NCBI RefSeq assembly: GCF_004349065.1
Contig: NZ_SMKZ01000005.1
Location: 62,001-126,000, forward strand
DNA length: 64,000 nucleotides
Source: Jiangella asiatica
GTDB lineage: Bacteria; Actinomycetota; Actinomycetes; Jiangellales; Jiangellaceae
Direction of reading: 5' to 3'
Shown: piece after piece, positions 8,730-17,044 of the stretch
Position numbering within the stretch: the first letter of the stretch is position 1
Layout: every line of letters starts with the position of its first letter
Position numbers and translations under genes: made by a program
The notes under the pieces: model-generated
The model's database searches: none
What the model saw: the letters and a program-made list of their open reading frames with translations, nothing else
What the model was told of the DNA's origin: nothing

Positions 8730-9599
8730 TCACGCGTGCCGTTCGGCGCGCGCGTAGGTCCGTTCGAGCTCGTCGTAGTGCGACTTGCCGACCAGGCGCT
8801 GGCGTTCTTCCCAGCCGGCGAGGTCGTCCTTGGCCGCCTCCAGGGATCCCGTGGAGCGCAGAACGGCGAGCACCCGCTGCACCCCTCTCGCCGCGGCCTG
8901 GAGTGCGGCGTTGGCGAACAGCGCGATCCGGAACTCGCTGAGATCGGTCAGCGACATCATCGGTGTGCGGCCGCCCTCGACAAGGTTCACCACCTGCGGC
9001 ACCGCCAGCCGGGACGGGATGGACAGCAGGTCGGCCGCCGACTGCGGCGCCTCGACGAACGTGACATCGGCGCCCGCCTCGGCGTACCGAGCAGCGCGGT
9101 CGACGGCGGCGTCGAGACCTTCGGTGGCGACCGCGTCGGTGCGGGCGATGACGACCGTGCGGTCGTCCCTGGTGTCGACGGCGGCGTGGATCTTGCCGAT
9201 CATCTCCGCGGCCGGCACCAGGCGCTTGTCGTCGAAGTGGCCGCACTTCTTGGGCATCACCTGATCCTCGATCTGTATGGCGTCGGCGCCGGCACGTTCC
9301 AGGACGCGCACCGTCCGGGTGACTCCGACGGCGTTGCCGAAGCCGGTGTCGGCGTCGACGATCAGCGGGAACGTCGTGGCGTCGCGGATGGCGGTCACGT
9401 GCGCGGCCAGCTCCGACAGCGTCAGCAGGCCGATGTCGGGTGCGCCGAGGAAGGTGTTGGCGATGCCGGCCCCGGTGATGTAGGCGGCCTCGAACCCCAT
9501 GTCCTCGACGATGCGGGCGGTGAGCGCGTTAGCGGCGCCGGGGACGACGAGCAGCGGGCCGCTGGCCAGCCGGTCCCGCAGCGGATTGTTCGGGTTCAT
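8730..9599 (-). CDS. Isocitrate lyase/PEP mutase superfamily C-C lyase
   Basis: This 289-aa TIM-barrel enzyme has the metal-site motif VDADTGFGNA at 81-90 and the catalytic loop KKCGHF with Cys119, the signature of genuine lyases (methylisocitrate lyase, 2,3-dimethylmalate lyase) rather than mutases or oxaloacetate decarboxylase-type relatives lacking this Cys. Such enzymes split 2-substituted malates or isocitrates into pyruvate or glyoxylate plus an acid. Its ATG overlaps the stop of the GntR gene by one base (TGATG). In this cluster it is the obvious final cleavage step for the product of the PrpF/PrpD/TcuA-like enzymes. The exact substrate is not deducible. Confidence 0.87.
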   Translation of the reverse strand: MNPNNPLRDRLASGPLLVVPGAANALTARIVEDMGFEAAYITGAGIANTFLGAPDIGLLTLSELAAHVTAIRDATTFPLIVDADTGFGNAVGVTRTVRVLERAGADAIQIEDQVMPKKCGHFDDKRLVPAAEMIGKIHAAVDTRDDRTVVIARTDAVATEGLDAAVDRAARYAEAGADVTFVEAPQSAADLLSIPSRLAVPQVVNLVEGGRTPMMSLTDLSEFRIALFANAALQAAARGVQRVLAVLRSTGSLEAAKDDLAGWEERQRLVGKSHYDELERTYARAERHA

Positions 9600-10327
9600 C
9601 AGGCGCCCTCCTCGGAGACCAGGTCACCGAGGTCCAGCTCCGTGCTCATGGCCGACAGAGCCGTGACGTCCTGGACCAGCGCGGCGAGCACGTTGCGCAG
9701 GCTGTTGCGCAAGTGTTCGCCGGTCTTCTGTGCCGCCACCGACTCGTCGCGGGCACAGATGGCCAGGCAGATGGCGATGTGCTCGGCCGAGGCCTGGCGG
9801 GTGCGCGCCGGGTTCAGCTGGGACAGCCGCCGTAGCCTGGCCACGTGGCCGTAGACGTCGCGCAGCGCCGTCTGCAGGTAGGTGTTGCGGGTGGCCGCGC
9901 GGATGGCGTCGTCGAACCGGGAGATCACGCTGCGGTGCGCCAGGTGCAGCTCGTCCGGGATCGGGGCGCCGACCGGGATCGCCTCGAGCCGGCTGTGCAC
10001 CTGGTGCAGTTCGGTGGCCAGCTGCTCGAAGACCTCGAGCTCGCCCTGCCGGGCGGCCAGCCGCGCCGCGTACGTCTCCAGCGCGTCGCGCATCTGGAAC
10101 AGCTGCGAGACGCTGCTGATCGAGATGTCGGTGACGACGGCGCCACGCTGCGGCGTGATGGCCACGAGGCCCTCGCGTTCCAGCGCCCGCAACGCCTCCC
10201 GGACCGGGGTGCGCGAGACGCCGAGCCGCTGGGCCAGATCCGCCTCCCCCAGGATCGCTCCCGGCAGCAGGTGCCATTCGAGGATCTGGTCACGAAGCTT
10301 GTGATGAACGACCTGACTCTGCCGCAC
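9599..10327 (-). CDS. GntR-family (FCD domain) transcriptional regulator
   Basis: This 242-aa regulator has an N-terminal winged helix (about 5-68) with the hallmark LGVSRTPVREALRALEREGL. An all-helical FCD ligand-binding domain follows (about 75-225); FCD domains usually bind carboxylic acids. The frame is open to 10444 and offers an ATG at 10372, but that ATG overlaps an operator-like inverted repeat (10358-10378). The GTG at 10327 has AAGGGG 6 nt upstream and gives a family-typical length, so I prefer it. It is the first gene of the leftward operon and divergent from the rightward one. Operator-like repeats near both promoters suggest autoregulation and substrate-controlled repression. Confidence 0.9.
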   Translation of the reverse strand: MRQSQVVHHKLRDQILEWHLLPGAILGEADLAQRLGVSRTPVREALRALEREGLVAITPQRGAVVTDISISSVSQLFQMRDALETYAARLAARQGELEVFEQLATELHQVHSRLEAIPVGAPIPDELHLAHRSVISRFDDAIRAATRNTYLQTALRDVYGHVARLRRLSQLNPARTRQASAEHIAICLAICARDESVAAQKTGEHLRNSLRNVLAALVQDVTALSAMSTELDLGDLVSEEGA

Positions 10328-10357
10328 ATGAGCCCCTTCGATAGCGATGTGACGGCA

Positions 10358-10378
10358 GTATGCATCCAACATGTATCC
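10358..10378. promoter_or_regulatory. Operator-like inverted repeat upstream of gntR
   Basis: The half sites GTATGCAT and ATGTATCC flank a 5-nt centre (6 of 8 positions symmetric). The half site resembles that at 10562-10584, so both are candidate sites for the adjacent GntR regulator. Confidence 0.5.
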
Positions 10379-10561
10379 AAGGTCAAGGCCTACTGCGGGG
10401 CACGTCGCAGGCGCGGAGAACCCATCCCGCCTTCGACTCACCATATGCTGATGAGCTGCATTGATGTGCTCGGACGCGGGCGGCTCTGCCGCGCTGGCAG
10501 CCCGGGCTCGGTCGACATCCGATCCGCCGACGGGGTTGACCTGCCCCCCGTTGCGACCTAG
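10379..10561. other. Intergenic divergent regulatory region
   Basis: This is the middle of the 336-nt gap between gntR and the binding-protein gene. No convincing gene is visible. The region is less GC-rich than its surroundings, as expected for promoters. It carries the divergent control signals together with the two flanking inverted repeats. Confidence 0.5.
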
Positions 10562-10584
10562 CTTGTATACCGCTCGTATGCAAG
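10562..10584. promoter_or_regulatory. Operator-like inverted repeat upstream of the binding-protein gene
   Basis: CTTGTATAC and GTATGCAAG are separated by CGCTC and match as an inverted repeat at 8 of 9 positions. The centred TTGTATAC core is the kind of site bound by FadR-type GntR proteins. It lies 80 nt upstream of the ATG at 10664, where the promoter of the rightward operon should be. Confidence 0.6.
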
Positions 10585-10663
10585 ATCGCAGCTGTCAGCG
10601 ATACCGGACGACACCGTGCGACCATGCGCCGGGTTCAGCCCCTGCGCGGTCAAAGGAGACCTC

Positions 10664-11812
10664 ATGCCCAGACGTGCGATCCCTCCGGTCCGCCAGTCCC
10701 GCCGCGGCGTGTGCTCCGCACTCCTGGCCGGCCTGCTGGCCGTCCTCGTCACCGCCGCCTGTGGTGCGGACTCCGGCACCACCGCGGAGGTCGAGGAGGA
10801 CGCCTCCGGCGCCTTGATCATCGACAGCGAGGAGATCGCCGACGGAGAGTTGTGGGCCGCCGCCCAGGACCAGGGCGGCTTCACCATGTACACCGGCCAG
10901 AGCGAACCCCAGGAGGCCGCACTGGTCGAGGCGTTCCAAGACCAAACCGGGCTGAGCGTCGATCTCACCCACATCCCGACCGGCCGCCTATTCGAGCGGA
11001 TCCAGTCCGAGCACGCAGCGGGCGTCAGCCAGGCCGACGTCATCCGGCACACCGACCGGACGCTGTGGCGCAGCCACGCCGACGAAGGCGTCCTGCAGCC
11101 GTACTGTCCGTTGTTCCTCGACGAGGTGGTGAACCAGGAGCTGCTCGAGGAGAACTGCATGTTCACGCCGACCATCCAGTCCATCTACGCCATCGGCTAC
11201 AACAGTGCGCTGATCCAGCCCGACGACGCGCCACAGTCGTGGACGGACCTCCTGGACCCCCGCTGGGAGGACAGCGTGGGCCTGACCCACATCGGCGTCG
11301 GCGGCAGCGCGTGGGGGCGCGACCTCTTCCTGCGCGACACCCACGGCGTCGAGTACTGGGAGAACCTGGCCGACCAGTCCCCGTACATCGCCGGCTCCGG
11401 CTCGGTGATCACCCAGGAGCTGGCGCGTGGCGAGATCGAGGTGGGCATGGTCCTGCCCGGCACCCAGGCGCTCGCGCAGGAGGGCGGCGCACCGGTCGCC
11501 ACCGTCGTGCCCTCCGACGGGGTGCCCTCGTACATCGAGTGGGCCGGCATCGCCGCCGGGGCGGAGAACCTGGAGGCCGCGCAGGTCTTCATGAACTGGA
11601 CCATGTCGCTGGCCGGCCAGACCGTCGTCACCGAGGAGATCGGCTCCTACTCGCTGCGGGCCGACGCTCCACCGCCCACCTGGAACGGCGAGGAGCAACC
11701 GCCCATCGAGGAGCTGGACTTCGTCTTCCCCGAGACCACCGAGGCCTACGTGACCGACCGCGACGCCGCCCAGGCCGAGTGGTTCACCATCTTCGGCTAC
11801 CAGCCGTCGTGA
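10664..11812 (+). CDS. ABC transporter substrate-binding lipoprotein (iron/carboxylate class)
   Basis: The 382-aa protein starts at the ATG with an AAAGGAG site 7 nt upstream. It has a basic n-region, a hydrophobic stretch and the lipobox VTAAC with Cys33, so it is a membrane-anchored lipoprotein. The body fits the family-1 (SBP_bac) Fe3+/polyamine/2-AEP binding fold: FTMYTGQSEPQEAALVEAF at the start, then RGEIEVGMVLPG and EAAQVFMNWTMS blocks. It pairs with the permease and ATPase of the leftward operon, giving a complete importer split over two divergent operons. The ligand is inferred to be the carboxylate catabolised by the island, or a metal chelate of it. Confidence 0.88.
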   Translation: MPRRAIPPVRQSRRGVCSALLAGLLAVLVTAACGADSGTTAEVEEDASGALIIDSEEIADGELWAAAQDQGGFTMYTGQSEPQEAALVEAFQDQTGLSVDLTHIPTGRLFERIQSEHAAGVSQADVIRHTDRTLWRSHADEGVLQPYCPLFLDEVVNQELLEENCMFTPTIQSIYAIGYNSALIQPDDAPQSWTDLLDPRWEDSVGLTHIGVGGSAWGRDLFLRDTHGVEYWENLADQSPYIAGSGSVITQELARGEIEVGMVLPGTQALAQEGGAPVATVVPSDGVPSYIEWAGIAAGAENLEAAQVFMNWTMSLAGQTVVTEEIGSYSLRADAPPPTWNGEEQPPIEELDFVFPETTEAYVTDRDAAQAEWFTIFGYQPS

Positions 11813-11854
11813 CCCCGTGCCGGCGACACCCGCCGGAGATCGGAGCCCGCGCGC

Positions 11855-13324
11855 ATGCGCCAGCAGTTGTACATCGACGGAACCTTCACCGACGCCGAAG
11901 GCGACCGGCGGTTCGTCAGCACCAACCCGTTCGACGGCACCGAGGTCGCCTCGCTCCCCGATGCCGCGCCCGGCGACGTGGACCGAGCGCTGCGGGCCGC
12001 CCGAGCGGCGTTCGACGGCGAGTGGGGCCACACCAGCGGCGTCAAGCGGGCCCGCCACCTGCTGGCGATCGCGGACCTCGTCGACGAGCACGCCGAGCGG
12101 TTGTCCCGGCTGGAGACCTCCGACAACGGCAAGGTGATCCGCGAGACCTCGGTCCAGATGGGCTTCGTGGCGCGGACCTTCCGGTACTACGCGGGCTGGG
12201 CGGACAAGCTGCACGGCTCCACCGTCCCGCTGGACAACTCGGCGCTTTTCGACTTCACCTTGCGCCAGCCCTACGGCGTGATCGCGGTCATCACCGCCTG
12301 GAACTCGCCCCTGGTGCTGCTGGCCAACAAGGTGCCCGCCGCGCTCGCCGCCGGGAACACCGTCGTCGTGAAGCCGTCCGAGCACGCCTCGACCACCACC
12401 CTGGAGCTGGCGAAGCTGATCGACCAAGCCGGGCTGCCGGCCGGCGTGTTCAACGTCGTCAGCGGTGGCCCGGAGGCCGGCGCTGAGCTCGTCGGCTCCG
12501 CCGTCGTCGACAAGGTCTCGTTCACCGGCGGACCAGCCGCCGGCAGCCGCATCGCCCAGTCGGCGGCGGCCCGGTGCGTCCCGGTGACGCTCGAGCTCGG
12601 CGGCAAGTCCGCCAACATCGTGTTCGCCGACGCCGACCTCGACCGCGCCATCGTGGGCGCCGTCGCCGGCATCTATGCCGCAGCGGGGCAGACCTGCATC
12701 GCCGGGTCCCGGTTGCTGGTCCACGAGTCGATCCACGACGCCGTCGTCGACGAGGTGGTCCGGCGGGCGGAGGCGATCCGGCTCGGCGACCCGCTCGACC
12801 CGGAGACCGAGATGGGCCCGGTCGCCAACCGACCACAGTACGAGCGCATTTTGTCCAGCATCGCCGCGGCCGAGGCCGACGGCGCCGTGCGACGCACCAC
12901 CGCACCCGTCGACGACGTCCCGGGCGGCGGGGCGCTGTTCATCCGCCCCACCGTGTTCACCGGCGTCGAACCGGACATGGCCATCGCCCGGGACGAGGTC
13001 TTCGGGCCCGTCCTGTGCGTCATCCCGTTCAGCACCGACCACGAGGCCGTCGAGATCGCGAACGGGACCGAGTACGGGCTGGCGTCGGGTGTGTGGACGG
13101 AGAACCTCACCCGCGCCGTCCGCATGAGCCGCGCCCTGCGCGCGGGCGTGACCTGGGTCAACACCTACCGGACGAACGCGGTCCAGGCGCCCTTCGGTGG
13201 CATCAAACGCTCCGGGTACGGCCGTGAGCGCGGCGAGGACGGCATCCGCGAGTTCACCTACACGAAGAACGTCATGATCGACGTCAGCGGTGGTGCTCGC
13301 GATCCGTTCTCGCTGCAGGTTTGA
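11855..13324 (+). CDS. Aldehyde dehydrogenase family protein
   Basis: This 489-aa NAD(P)-dependent aldehyde dehydrogenase shows the catalytic Glu247 in LELGGKS and the nucleophile Cys281 in GQTCIAGS. It also has the NAD-binding WNSPL and KPSEH motifs and the C-terminal PFGGIKRSGYGRE block. It is closest in pattern to betaine/5-carboxymethyl-2-hydroxymuconate semialdehyde-type dehydrogenases. Downstream of the binding-protein gene, it probably oxidises an aldehyde intermediate to a carboxylate, perhaps the product of the neighbouring 3-hydroxyacid dehydrogenase-type enzyme. Aldehyde specificity cannot be read from sequence. Confidence 0.92.
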   Translation: MRQQLYIDGTFTDAEGDRRFVSTNPFDGTEVASLPDAAPGDVDRALRAARAAFDGEWGHTSGVKRARHLLAIADLVDEHAERLSRLETSDNGKVIRETSVQMGFVARTFRYYAGWADKLHGSTVPLDNSALFDFTLRQPYGVIAVITAWNSPLVLLANKVPAALAAGNTVVVKPSEHASTTTLELAKLIDQAGLPAGVFNVVSGGPEAGAELVGSAVVDKVSFTGGPAAGSRIAQSAAARCVPVTLELGGKSANIVFADADLDRAIVGAVAGIYAAAGQTCIAGSRLLVHESIHDAVVDEVVRRAEAIRLGDPLDPETEMGPVANRPQYERILSSIAAAEADGAVRRTTAPVDDVPGGGALFIRPTVFTGVEPDMAIARDEVFGPVLCVIPFSTDHEAVEIANGTEYGLASGVWTENLTRAVRMSRALRAGVTWVNTYRTNAVQAPFGGIKRSGYGRERGEDGIREFTYTKNVMIDVSGGARDPFSLQV

Positions 13325-13378
13325 CCCCGGCCGCCACGGCAGCGACGACATCCAACCACCAGGAGCGAGGAGAACCAC

Positions 13379-14248
13379 GTGGGCGAGACAGTGGGAATGA
13401 TCGGGCTCGGCAACCTCGGCCGGGCGGTGGCCGCCAGGCTCGTCGGCCAGGGCGTCCCGGTGATGGGACACGACCCGTCCGCCGCCGCGTCGGCCGCGGC
13501 CGAGGCCGACGGCGTCCCGGTGGCCGGCAGTCTGGCCGAGGTGGCCCGCCGCGCCCGGGTCGTCTTCACCTGCGTGCCGAACTCGGAGGTGGTCGAACAG
13601 GTGTGGCTGGGCGACGACGGCCTGCTCGCCCAGTGCGAAGAGCCCACCACGCTGGTGGAGCTCAGCACCATCGACCCGGCCACCATGGTCGCCGCCGGCG
13701 CGGCGGCCGCCGCCCGCGGCCACACCCCCGTCGACGTCGGGGTCAGCCGCGGGCCGGACGAGGTACGCCGCGGCGCGCTGTCCCTTCTCGTCGGCGGCGC
13801 GGCCGACGACGACGCCGTCACCGGCCTGCTCGCCCACCTCGGTCAGGTGCACCACGTCGGGCCGGTGGGCGCCGGCAAGACCGTCAAGCTGGTCAACAAC
13901 CTCATCTCCATCAGCAACATGGCGATCCTGGCCGAGGGCTTCACCATGGGGCTGCGGGCCGGCGTTCCGGCGCAGACGCTGTATGACGTGCTCAACGTCA
14001 GCGGCGCCAGTTCGCAACAGCTGGACCGCCGGGTCCCTCGCTGGATCGCCGGCGACGACGCCAGCCGCTTCTCCATCGCCCTGGCCGACAAGGACCTGTG
14101 CCTGGGCCTCGACCTCGCCCGCGACCTGGGTGTGCCGACGCCCATGGCGAGTGCGGCACGCTCGCTCTACTCGATCATGCGCGGTGAGGGCATGGCCGAC
14201 GCGGACATCGTCGCCGCGCTGGACCTGTACGGGCGGTGGGCCGGGTGA
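13379..14248 (+). CDS. NAD(P)-dependent beta-hydroxyacid dehydrogenase family enzyme
   Basis: The 289-aa protein has an N-terminal Rossmann motif GLGNLG at 9-14. The second-domain signature GAGKTVKLVNN at 164-174 holds the catalytic Lys170 typical of 3-hydroxyisobutyrate, tartronate semialdehyde and 2-(hydroxymethyl)glutarate dehydrogenases. The usual substrate-binding motif DAPVSRG reads DVGVSRG here, a small departure. The GTG start has GAGGAG upstream. The family interconverts a primary alcohol beta to a carboxylate and its semialdehyde, which would feed the upstream aldehyde dehydrogenase. Its stop overlaps the next gene's start region. Confidence 0.88.
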   Translation: MGETVGMIGLGNLGRAVAARLVGQGVPVMGHDPSAAASAAAEADGVPVAGSLAEVARRARVVFTCVPNSEVVEQVWLGDDGLLAQCEEPTTLVELSTIDPATMVAAGAAAAARGHTPVDVGVSRGPDEVRRGALSLLVGGAADDDAVTGLLAHLGQVHHVGPVGAGKTVKLVNNLISISNMAILAEGFTMGLRAGVPAQTLYDVLNVSGASSQQLDRRVPRWIAGDDASRFSIALADKDLCLGLDLARDLGVPTPMASAARSLYSIMRGEGMADADIVAALDLYGRWAG

Positions 14249-15633
14249 GCGGTGCCGCCGCGGCGCGGGTCATCGGTGAGTTCGCCGAGGAGCTCGACGT
14301 CGCCGCCCTGCCCGAACCCGTCGTCCACGCGGCTCAGTCGCTGATCCTCGACGCCGTCGGGACCGCGGTGGCGGCGAGCCGAGAGGACTTCGCGGTCCGC
14401 GCGGAGCGCGCCCTCACCGCCCTCGCCGGCGACGCTCCAGGTGACGCGACCGTCGTCGGCCGGAGCACCCGGCTGCCGCTGCGCGACGCCGTCACCCTGA
14501 ACGGCGTGCTGGTCCATGGTCTCGACTTCGACGACACCCACCCGCCCGCGGTCCTGCATCCCACCGCGAGCGCGCTGCCCGCGGTCCTTGGCCTGGCCGA
14601 GCGCCATGGGCTGACCGGCGGCGACATCCTGCTTGGGTACGTCCTGGCCGTCGAGGTCACGACCCGGCTGGGTGCGGCGGCGAGCGGCGCGTTCCACCTG
14701 CGCGGCTTCCACCCCACCGGCGTCCTGGGCGTCTTCGGCGCCGCCGTGGCGGCGGCCAGACTCACCGGGTTGTCCGCGCAGGGCATCGCCACCGCTCAGG
14801 GTGTCGCCGGCTCGCTGGCGTCGGGCCTGCTGGAGTTCATCGGCGACGGCGCATGGACGAAGCGCCTGCACCCCGGCTGGGCCGCCGCGTCGGGGATCAC
14901 CGCCGCCGCCCTGGCCGCCGAGGACTTCGTCGCCCCGGACGAGATCTACGAGGGCCGCTACGGCCTGTACGCCAGCTTCCTCGGGACCGATCACGGCGCG
15001 GCGCTGAAGGCTCGCCTCGACACGCTGGGCACCGTGTGGGAGACCCGGGCCGTGGCGGTGAAGCCGTATCCCGCGTGCCATTTCGTGCACGCCTTCGTCG
15101 ACGCCGCGATTGCCCTGGCCGAGCGGCACGACCTGGACCCCGAGCGGATCGAACAGATCCACTGCCTGATCGCCGAAGAGGAGATCCCGAGCGTGTTCGA
15201 GCCGCTGCCGGTCAAGCGCCGGCCGCGGTCGGCCTACGAGGCCCAGTTCAGCGTCCCACACGCGGTCGCCAGCGCCCTCACCCGGCGGCGATTCACCCGC
15301 GACGAGCTCACCCCCGCAGTGCGCGGCGACCCCGTCGTCCGCGAACTGGCCCGCCGCACCACCTACGGCCCGGACCCGGACAGCCTGTTTCCCCGCGCCT
15401 TCAGCGGTGAGGTGCGGATCCGGCTCGACGACGGCTCCCTGGTCACGCACCGCGAGCAGGTCAACCGCGGCGCCCTGGAACGGCCGCTGAGCCCCGCCGA
15501 GATCCGGGCGAAGTTCGACGCCAACATCGCCGGCGTGCTGTCACCGGACGGCGCCGACGAGCTGGCCCGGCTGGTGGCGGCGCTGCCGGAGCTGGACGAC
15601 CCGGCCCCTCTCTTCGCGGCGCTGGCGCCATGA
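14245..15633 (+). CDS. MmgE/PrpD family dehydratase-like protein
   Basis: Family members are 2-methylcitrate dehydratase, aconitate decarboxylase and related enzymes acting on tricarboxylates. Signatures include HGLDFDDTHPPAVLHPTAS in the N-terminal helical domain and KPYPACHFVHAFVDAA in the middle. I choose the GTG at 14245, which overlaps the previous stop as GTGA; an in-frame GTG at 14236 is also possible (465 aa). The length of about 460 aa is typical. It is translationally coupled both upstream and to the PrpF-like gene downstream, a pairing seen in methylcitrate and aconitate pathways. The reaction (hydration/dehydration or decarboxylation) is undetermined. Confidence 0.9.
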   Translation: MSGAAAARVIGEFAEELDVAALPEPVVHAAQSLILDAVGTAVAASREDFAVRAERALTALAGDAPGDATVVGRSTRLPLRDAVTLNGVLVHGLDFDDTHPPAVLHPTASALPAVLGLAERHGLTGGDILLGYVLAVEVTTRLGAAASGAFHLRGFHPTGVLGVFGAAVAAARLTGLSAQGIATAQGVAGSLASGLLEFIGDGAWTKRLHPGWAAASGITAAALAAEDFVAPDEIYEGRYGLYASFLGTDHGAALKARLDTLGTVWETRAVAVKPYPACHFVHAFVDAAIALAERHDLDPERIEQIHCLIAEEEIPSVFEPLPVKRRPRSAYEAQFSVPHAVASALTRRRFTRDELTPAVRGDPVVRELARRTTYGPDPDSLFPRAFSGEVRIRLDDGSLVTHREQVNRGALERPLSPAEIRAKFDANIAGVLSPDGADELARLVAALPELDDPAPLFAALAP

Positions 15634-16844
15634 CCGCGCCGCGCGAGTCCGAGACGATCCCGGCCGTGATCATGCGCGGCGGGACCAGCCGTGGCGTCTT
15701 CGTCCACCGCCGCGACGTCCCCGCACCGGGCCCGCGGCGCGACCGTCTCATGCTCGACCTGCTCGGCACGGCCGACCCCACCCGCATCGACGGCCTGGGC
15801 AGCACGTTGTCCTCGACGAACAAGGTGATGATCGTCGGCCCCAGCGACCGGCCGGGGCTGGACGTGGACTACCTGTTCGTCCAGGGCCTGATCGACCGCG
15901 ACGGCGTGGACTACGCCGGGAACTGCGGCAACCTGACCGCCGCTGTCGGGGCGTTCGCCGTGGACGAAGGGCTGGTCGAGGCGGCCGAGCCGGTGACGCC
16001 GGTGCGCCTGTGGAACGAGAACACCGGCCGCCGCATCGTCGCCCACGTGCCGGTCCGCGACGGACGCGCCGCGGGCGACGGCGACTTCACCATCGCCGGG
16101 GTGAGCCGGCCGGGCGCCCGGATCCGCAACGAGTACCTCGATCCGGCCGGCTCGACGCTCGGCGCGCTGCTGCCGACCGGTGCGCCGCTCGACCTGCTCG
16201 ACGTGCCCGGGCTGGGAGCCGTGGAGGTCTCGATCGTCGATGTCACGAACCCGTTCGTCTTCGTCCGGGCCGAGGACGTCGGCCTGGCCGTCCGGGCCGA
16301 CGACGCCGGACTGGTTGGAGGACTGACGGCGCCGGCCGCCGAGCTCAACGCCGACCCGGCGCTGCTGGAACGGCTGGAGGCGGTCCGGGCCCAGGCGGCG
16401 GTCCGGGTGGGACTGGCCGGCACCGCCGCGGCCGCCCGGGTCACGAGCGCGAACCTGCCCAAGATCGCGGTGGTGGCAGCGCCGGCGGACTACCGGGCGG
16501 CATCCGGCTCGCTCGTCGCGGCCCGCGACATCGATCTGGTCGCGCGGATGGTGTCGATGGGTGCCGTGCACCACGCCTTCGCGATGACGGGGGTGATGTG
16601 CCTGGCGGTCGCGGCCCGGCTGCCGGGCACAGTGCCGCGGCGGGTGGCCGTCGGCCGTGGCCTCGACGACGTCGCCGTCGGCCACCAACGCGGCGTGACC
16701 ACTGCGGAGCCGGCGTTCGACGCTGACGGCGCGGTCCGGTCGGTGACGGTGGACCGCACCGCCCGCCGGCTCATGTCCGGTCTCGCCCATCTGCCCGTGC
16801 CGGCTGGGACGGCTGGCCGAACGGGCCGCGCAGCCGCTCGGTGA
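15630..16844 (+). CDS. PrpF family isomerase-like protein
   Basis: This 404-aa protein has the PrpF opening MRGGTSRGVF at 15-24 and the GNCGN motif with Cys99. The later MGAVHHAFAMTG block is also typical of the diaminopimelate-epimerase-like fold. Relatives isomerise aconitate or 2-methylaconitate, tautomerise oxalomesaconate, or move the double bond of methylitaconate. The ATG overlaps the preceding stop (ATGA). With the PrpD-like and TcuA-like proteins it suggests handling of an unsaturated tricarboxylate. It is the last gene of the rightward operon and abuts a decayed SDR gene at the island boundary. Confidence 0.9.
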   Translation: MTAPRESETIPAVIMRGGTSRGVFVHRRDVPAPGPRRDRLMLDLLGTADPTRIDGLGSTLSSTNKVMIVGPSDRPGLDVDYLFVQGLIDRDGVDYAGNCGNLTAAVGAFAVDEGLVEAAEPVTPVRLWNENTGRRIVAHVPVRDGRAAGDGDFTIAGVSRPGARIRNEYLDPAGSTLGALLPTGAPLDLLDVPGLGAVEVSIVDVTNPFVFVRAEDVGLAVRADDAGLVGGLTAPAAELNADPALLERLEAVRAQAAVRVGLAGTAAAARVTSANLPKIAVVAAPADYRAASGSLVAARDIDLVARMVSMGAVHHAFAMTGVMCLAVAARLPGTVPRRVAVGRGLDDVAVGHQRGVTTAEPAFDADGAVRSVTVDRTARRLMSGLAHLPVPAGTAGRTGRAAAR

Positions 16845-16861
16845 CGTCCCACAGCCGGCGA

Positions 16862-17044
16862 GCGGGTCGGAGTCGCAGGAGGCGGCCGACGAGGTGCGCC
16901 CGGCGGCAGCACCTTCGCAGTCACGCGGGCCGCTCAGGGCTGCGGCCGATGAGCACCAGCCGATGGCCGGCCGCCGCCCAGATCCTCCGCGGCCCTCCCG
17001 GACCAGCCTGACGTGGCGCCGGCCACGACGATGGTGCGGGTCAC
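16862..17044 (-). pseudogene. Decayed SDR dehydrogenase N-terminal remnant
   Basis: A GTG at 17044 overlaps the stop of the upstream SDR as GTGA, the usual arrangement for a coupled second gene. It reads TRTIVVAGATSGWSGRAAED, an SDR nucleotide-binding start. The frame then shifts: HRLVLIGRSPER continues in the next frame and TAKVLPPGA in another, as expected for SDR residues 25-50. At least two indels and the loss of all later sequence make it non-functional. It is cut off near the end of the carboxylate island. The right-hand boundary is approximate. Confidence 0.55.

Noticed and set aside
10988-14017. 1009-codon open frame on the minus strand
   Set aside because: It lies antisense to the binding protein, aldehyde dehydrogenase and dehydrogenase genes, all with clear family motifs, and its translation is low-complexity Arg/Gly/Val. 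It is a GC-bias shadow.
4109-16844. Methylcitrate cycle (propionate use)
   Set aside because: PrpD- and lyase-like proteins are present, but there is no methylcitrate synthase or propionyl-CoA ligase, and importer, aldehyde and TcuA-like dehydrogenases do not fit.
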